Source: a virus. From it: 61,421 nt of DNA. Positions 58,269-61,421 of the stretch are shown here, in pieces. Below the pieces are notes generated by a model, which ran no database searches, was not told the origin of the DNA, and saw nothing but the letters and a program-made list of their open reading frames with translations. Where the stretch lies: positions 1 to 61,421 of IMG/VR virus record IMGVR_UViG_3300041411_000160; one strand, 5' to 3'. Both the position numbers and the translations under genes were made by a program. Position 1 is the first letter of the stretch; each line of letters opens with the position of its first letter.

Positions 58269-59917
58269 TGACGCAACTAATCGACCTTAAAGGCGCCATC
58301 TCAGGCGCAATTCAGGGCAACGACAAGCAGATGTTCGGCGGCGGCATGGAAGGCGCTGAACGCAACACCCGAGAGCTGGCCACATGGGTACCACGCATCG
58401 AGTCACCCAATCAGCAAATCCAGCGCGTTAAAACGCTGGCTGATGCTCGCGGTCAGGAGATTGTGCAGGCGGACGGTTATGCGACCGGCACAGTGGCCAT
58501 TCACCGTGACAGCATCGTCGGCTCGCAGTATCGCCTCAACGCTAAGCCGGTGGCCAGAGTGCTGGGCGTTACCGAAGATTGGGCACGCGGCTGGCAGCAG
58601 GAAGTTGAGGCCCGCTTCAATCTGGTGGCAGAGTCGCCGAACAACTATTTCGATGCGGCCGGCGTAAACACGCTGACCGGTCTGGTGCGTCTGGCCGTTG
58701 GCGGGTTTTTGATGACCGGTGAGCTGCTGGCGACGGCGGAGTGGATCCGCAAATCTAACCGACCGTTTAAGACTGCGGTCCAGATGGTGTCGCCGGTTCG
58801 TCTCTGTAATCCGAATGGCCTGACGGATTCTGATAACCTGAAGTCCGGCGTGTTGCTGGATGCGTACGGCGCGCCGCTCGGGTACCACTTCCGCAAAGCA
58901 TTCCCCGGTGACGAGCTGGGCGTGGACGACTGGAAATGGATTTACGTGCCAGCGGAGAAACCGTGGGGCCGTAAGCAGGTCATCCATATTTTCGAACCTC
59001 TGCTGCCGGGTCAGGTTCGCGGTATTAGCGAAATGGTCGCGGTGCTGAAGCAGATGAAGATGACCAAAAACTTCCAGGAGATCGTCCTACAGAACGCCGT
59101 GGTCAACGCATCGTATGCAGCGGCCATCGAGTCGGAGCTGCCGAGCGAGATGATCTGGCAGCAGATGGGTATGGGTCAGTCGCAGTTCGGTGACATGCTG
59201 AAGACGTTCATGATGGGTATGCTCGATTATTCCCGCGGCGCCAAGAACATCCAGATGGACGGCGTTAAGATTCCGCATCTGTTCCCGGGTACCAAACTGA
59301 AGATGCAGCCGATGGGCACGCCCGGCGGTGTCGGTACGGACTACGAGCAGTCGCTGCTGCGCAACATCTCCGCTGGTCTGGGCATGTCGTATGAACAGTT
59401 CAGCCGTGACTACACTCAGACCAACTACTCGAGTGCGCGCGCATCGATGGGCGAAACCTGGAAGTTCATGAACAGCCGCAAAAAGATGCTGGCCGATCGC
59501 TTCGCCTCGCACATTTACGCGCTCTGGATGGAAGAAGAAATTGCGGCCGGCAACATCTCGCTGCCCCCGGGCAAAACGCGTGACTGGTTTTACGAGCCGC
59601 TGGTAAAAGACGCTCTGACCAAAGCTGAGTGGATTGGTGCCAGCCGCGGCCAGATTGACGAGAAGAAAGAAACTGAAGCCGCGATCCTGCGAATCAAGAA
59701 CGGTCTCTCTACCTACGAGATCGAGATTGCTCGTCTCGGTGGCGACTGGCGCGACGTGTTTGCCCAGCGTGCTGAGGAAGAGAACATCATTTCCGAGAAG
59801 AAACTCAACTTTACAGGACAGCCCCTTAAAGAAGAGAATGCTGACCAGAACTCCAGCGAAGATGACGCTGGCGATAAGACCAGCGACTCGGACGACGGAG
59901 ATAAAACCGATGAGTAA
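58268..59917 (+). CDS. Portal protein (lambda gpB family)
   Basis: 549 residues from ATG 58268, overlapping the gpW-like stop by one base. Typical segments: DSIVGSQYRLNAKPVARVLG, VRGISEMVAVLKQMKMTKNF, and GLGMSYEQFSRDYTQTNYSS ARASMGE. The last is a strong lambda-portal signature. It forms the dodecameric DNA channel. The C-terminus is acidic and disordered (SEDDAGDKTSDSDDGDKTDE). Confidence 0.93.
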   Translation: MTQLIDLKGAISGAIQGNDKQMFGGGMEGAERNTRELATWVPRIESPNQQIQRVKTLADARGQEIVQADGYATGTVAIHRDSIVGSQYRLNAKPVARVLGVTEDWARGWQQEVEARFNLVAESPNNYFDAAGVNTLTGLVRLAVGGFLMTGELLATAEWIRKSNRPFKTAVQMVSPVRLCNPNGLTDSDNLKSGVLLDAYGAPLGYHFRKAFPGDELGVDDWKWIYVPAEKPWGRKQVIHIFEPLLPGQVRGISEMVAVLKQMKMTKNFQEIVLQNAVVNASYAAAIESELPSEMIWQQMGMGQSQFGDMLKTFMMGMLDYSRGAKNIQMDGVKIPHLFPGTKLKMQPMGTPGGVGTDYEQSLLRNISAGLGMSYEQFSRDYTQTNYSSARASMGETWKFMNSRKKMLADRFASHIYALWMEEEIAAGNISLPPGKTRDWFYEPLVKDALTKAEWIGASRGQIDEKKETEAAILRIKNGLSTYEIEIARLGGDWRDVFAQRAEEENIISEKKLNFTGQPLKEENADQNSSEDDAGDKTSDSDDGDKTDE

Positions 59918-61247
59918 AATGCACGTACGCAGCACGGCCATGAATGTTCTGAGCCAGATGAACCACTCGCCGGTTTTGCTGGAGCCGCGTTTCCTCGCTT
60001 CTCTCAGCGACCACTTCCTCGCGATGAACAGCTGCGATGACGATGACTACGAAGCAAAAGCCGAATTGGCCATGCGTCAGAACCTGTGTGAGACCTACGG
60101 CCTCGGACCGGCATCGGCGGATAAACCTTTCGCGTTTGCCAACGGTACCGCTGTCATCCCGGTTCACGGTTCACTGATCAACCGGTACAGCGGATACTAT
60201 TACGGCTATGTCACCGGCTATAATTTTATCCGTCGCCAGGCAGCGCTGGCATCGATGGATGACGACGTCGAGCGCATCATTTTCGACGTGAACAGTAACG
60301 GTGGGCAGGCAGCGGGTTGCTTCGAGTTATCTGCAGAGCTGGCGGCAATCGAAAAGCCAACGCTGGCGGTGGTGGATTCCAACTGCTACTCAGCTGCATA
60401 CGCACTATCCAGTGCAGCCGACCAGATTGCAGTGACGCCGTCGGGTGGAGCGGGCAGTATCGGCGTCATCTCGATGCACATCGACATCTCAAAAGCACTC
60501 GAAGATTACGGCATCAAGATTACGCTCATCACCGCGGGCGCCCATAAAGCTGATGGCCATCCATTCGCTGAGCTCCCGGAAGAAGTGCGAAAAGATATTC
60601 AGGCAGACATCGATCAGGCGTACGACCAGTTTGTTTCACTGGTGGCGACGAACCGCGGTCTGGATGAAAAAAGTGTGCGCGCCACTGAGGCACGATGCTA
60701 TAGTGCGCAGGACGCATTAGGCCTGGGCCTAATTGACATCGTAGCAACGCCGAATCAGGCCGCTACGACATTTATCAACGGGCCTTCCGGCTCGGATAAC
60801 GACGACATCGAGGACGACGAAATGCCTGGTGAAAACAAAACCACAACCAAGCCGGATAACTCGCAGGCAAATGCGGGCGTGACCGATCAGGAGCTGAATG
60901 CAGCTCGCAATGACGGCGCGAAGGCTGAGCAAACTCGCATCGCAGGTATTCTGGGATGTGAAGCCGCGAAAGACCGACCGGCCTTAGCGAACCATATCGC
61001 CTTCAGCACCAGTATGAGCGTGGAAGACGCTAACACCATGCTGAACGCTGCTGGCAAAGAAACTTCTGCTGCGGCTCCAGCTGCGACCACCACCACCACT
61101 CCGGAAGCGGCTAAAACCAATTTCGAAAAGGCGATGGATTCGGGTGAACATCCGAACGTGGGCGCGAATGGCGGCGGCGAAGAGAAGCAGGCTGAAGAAG
61201 GCGACCTCGAAGCCAATCTCAGTTCTTTCGGCTTCAAATTCAACTAA
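59910..61247 (+). CDS. S49-family capsid maturation protease with scaffold domain (gpC-like)
   Basis: 445 residues from ATG 59910, overlapping the portal stop. Protease part about 75-285: VIPVHGSLINRYSGYYYG, FDVNSNGGQAAGC, catalytic Ser161 in NCYSAAYALSS, Lys213 in GAHKADGHPF. The C-terminal 150 residues are Ala/Thr/Lys-rich with helices, like the lambda Nu3 scaffold region. It processes the prohead and itself. A second start at 60822 could give the scaffold alone. Confidence 0.9.
   Translation: MSKMHVRSTAMNVLSQMNHSPVLLEPRFLASLSDHFLAMNSCDDDDYEAKAELAMRQNLCETYGLGPASADKPFAFANGTAVIPVHGSLINRYSGYYYGYVTGYNFIRRQAALASMDDDVERIIFDVNSNGGQAAGCFELSAELAAIEKPTLAVVDSNCYSAAYALSSAADQIAVTPSGGAGSIGVISMHIDISKALEDYGIKITLITAGAHKADGHPFAELPEEVRKDIQADIDQAYDQFVSLVATNRGLDEKSVRATEARCYSAQDALGLGLIDIVATPNQAATTFINGPSGSDNDDIEDDEMPGENKTTTKPDNSQANAGVTDQELNAARNDGAKAEQTRIAGILGCEAAKDRPALANHIAFSTSMSVEDANTMLNAAGKETSAAAPAATTTTTPEAAKTNFEKAMDSGEHPNVGANGGGEEKQAEEGDLEANLSSFGFKFN
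60822..61247 (+). CDS. Possible scaffold protein from an internal start (Nu3-like)
   Basis: In-frame ATG 60822 inside the protease gene, with GAGG eight bases upstream, would give 141 residues starting MPGENKTTTKPDNSQANAGV. It ends in the same C-terminus as the protease. Lambda makes Nu3 from gene C in the same way. Use of this start is inferred. Confidence 0.5.
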   Translation: MPGENKTTTKPDNSQANAGVTDQELNAARNDGAKAEQTRIAGILGCEAAKDRPALANHIAFSTSMSVEDANTMLNAAGKETSAAAPAATTTTTPEAAKTNFEKAMDSGEHPNVGANGGGEEKQAEEGDLEANLSSFGFKFN

Positions 61248-61291
61248 TCCAGCGGGCTTAGGCTCTGGATAAATCAACAGGGGTAAATAAC

Positions 61292-61421
61292 ATGCCTGGA
61301 TCATTACCTAACCTGCTCGCTGGCGGCGGTCCTATCGGTTCATGGGAACCTACTCACCTTTTCTCTGGTGATGCGGATGTCCATACCGACGGTGGCGTTG
61401 CCGGTGCTAACTTCGCGATCT
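61292..61421 (+). CDS. Head decoration protein (gpD-like), 5' part; continues at base 1
   Basis: ATG 61292 with AGGGG upstream starts the decoration gene, which runs off the end of the record. Bases 61295-61421 repeat 1-127, so the complete gene is 61292-61294 joined to 1-375. Confidence 0.85.
   Translation, partial: MPGSLPNLLAGGGPIGSWEPTHLFSGDADVHTDGGVAGANFAI
61295..61421. repeat. Right copy of the 127-bp terminal direct repeat
   Basis: Exact copy of bases 1-127; see the left copy. Confidence 0.9.

Noticed and set aside
1-61421. Temperate lifestyle
   Set aside because: No integrase, transposase, partition or CI-type repressor gene was found; two small DNA-binding proteins alone do not support lysogeny.

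Overview
This window is the complete genome of a virulent siphovirus of enterobacteria. It carries no integrase, excisionase, CI-type repressor, tRNA or rRNA that I can see. Gene content and order point to the Chi-like group (family Casjensviridae; relatives are Salmonella phage Chi and Enterobacter phage Enc34). Shared features are a lambda-type head module (GpA-type terminase, gpW, portal, S49 protease/scaffold, gpD, gpE), a tail with a 1481-residue tape measure, a T7-like family A DNA polymerase, an Enc34-type DUF2815 single-stranded DNA-binding protein, and a P4/D5-like primase-helicase. The first 127 bases are repeated exactly at the end, so the record is a circularised unit of 61,294 bp opened inside the head decoration gene. 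The likely physical ends are a cos site near 45177-45188.

Layout. (1) 1-23677, plus strand: head decoration and capsid proteins, head-tail connectors, major tail protein with an Ig-like domain, tail chaperone with a -1 frameshift, tape measure, tail tip proteins, J-like central fibre, four tandem lectin-like tail paralogues and a 25-residue-repeat protein. (2) 23723-25359, plus strand: lysis cassette with a membrane protein, a lambda R-type transglycosylase, a holin candidate and Rz with Rz1 embedded. (3) 25391-40654, minus strand: about 27 tightly packed early genes, including Dam-like and C5 DNA methyltransferases, an overprinted gene inside the C5 methyltransferase, an RdgC-like protein, a Fis-like protein, a PP-loop (PAPS reductase-like) enzyme, a dATP/dGTP pyrophosphohydrolase-like protein, a lipoprotein and small membrane proteins. 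(4) 40744-40982: five iteron-like repeats between divergent promoters, a candidate origin. (5) 41280-44603, plus strand: small early genes of mostly unknown function. (6) 44641-45718: non-coding cos region with several repeat families. (7) 45759-48655, minus strand: primase-helicase and a small HTH-like protein. (8) 48914-61421, plus strand: replication and recombination genes (PD-(D/E)XK nuclease, SSB, DNA polymerase, VRR-NUC nuclease, SNF2-like helicase), then terminase and head genes that wrap round to position 1.

How it works together. Early transcription probably starts at a family of six sigma70-type promoters that share a palindrome overlapping the -35 box (TTGACAyAt..cg.gTrTGT). Four fire leftwards and two rightwards, so one factor could control both early arms. 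At two of the leftward promoters the Shine-Dalgarno can pair with sequence lying upstream of the predicted transcription start, so only read-through transcripts would carry the inhibiting hairpin. Late genes run in one direction from the replication block through packaging, head, tail and lysis, broken by a few intrinsic terminators.

The most unusual item is a 308-codon gene fully inside the C5 methyltransferase gene in another frame. It has its own GGAGGT Shine-Dalgarno and an ATGA junction to the next gene. All assignments come from reading the sequence; no database search was run.
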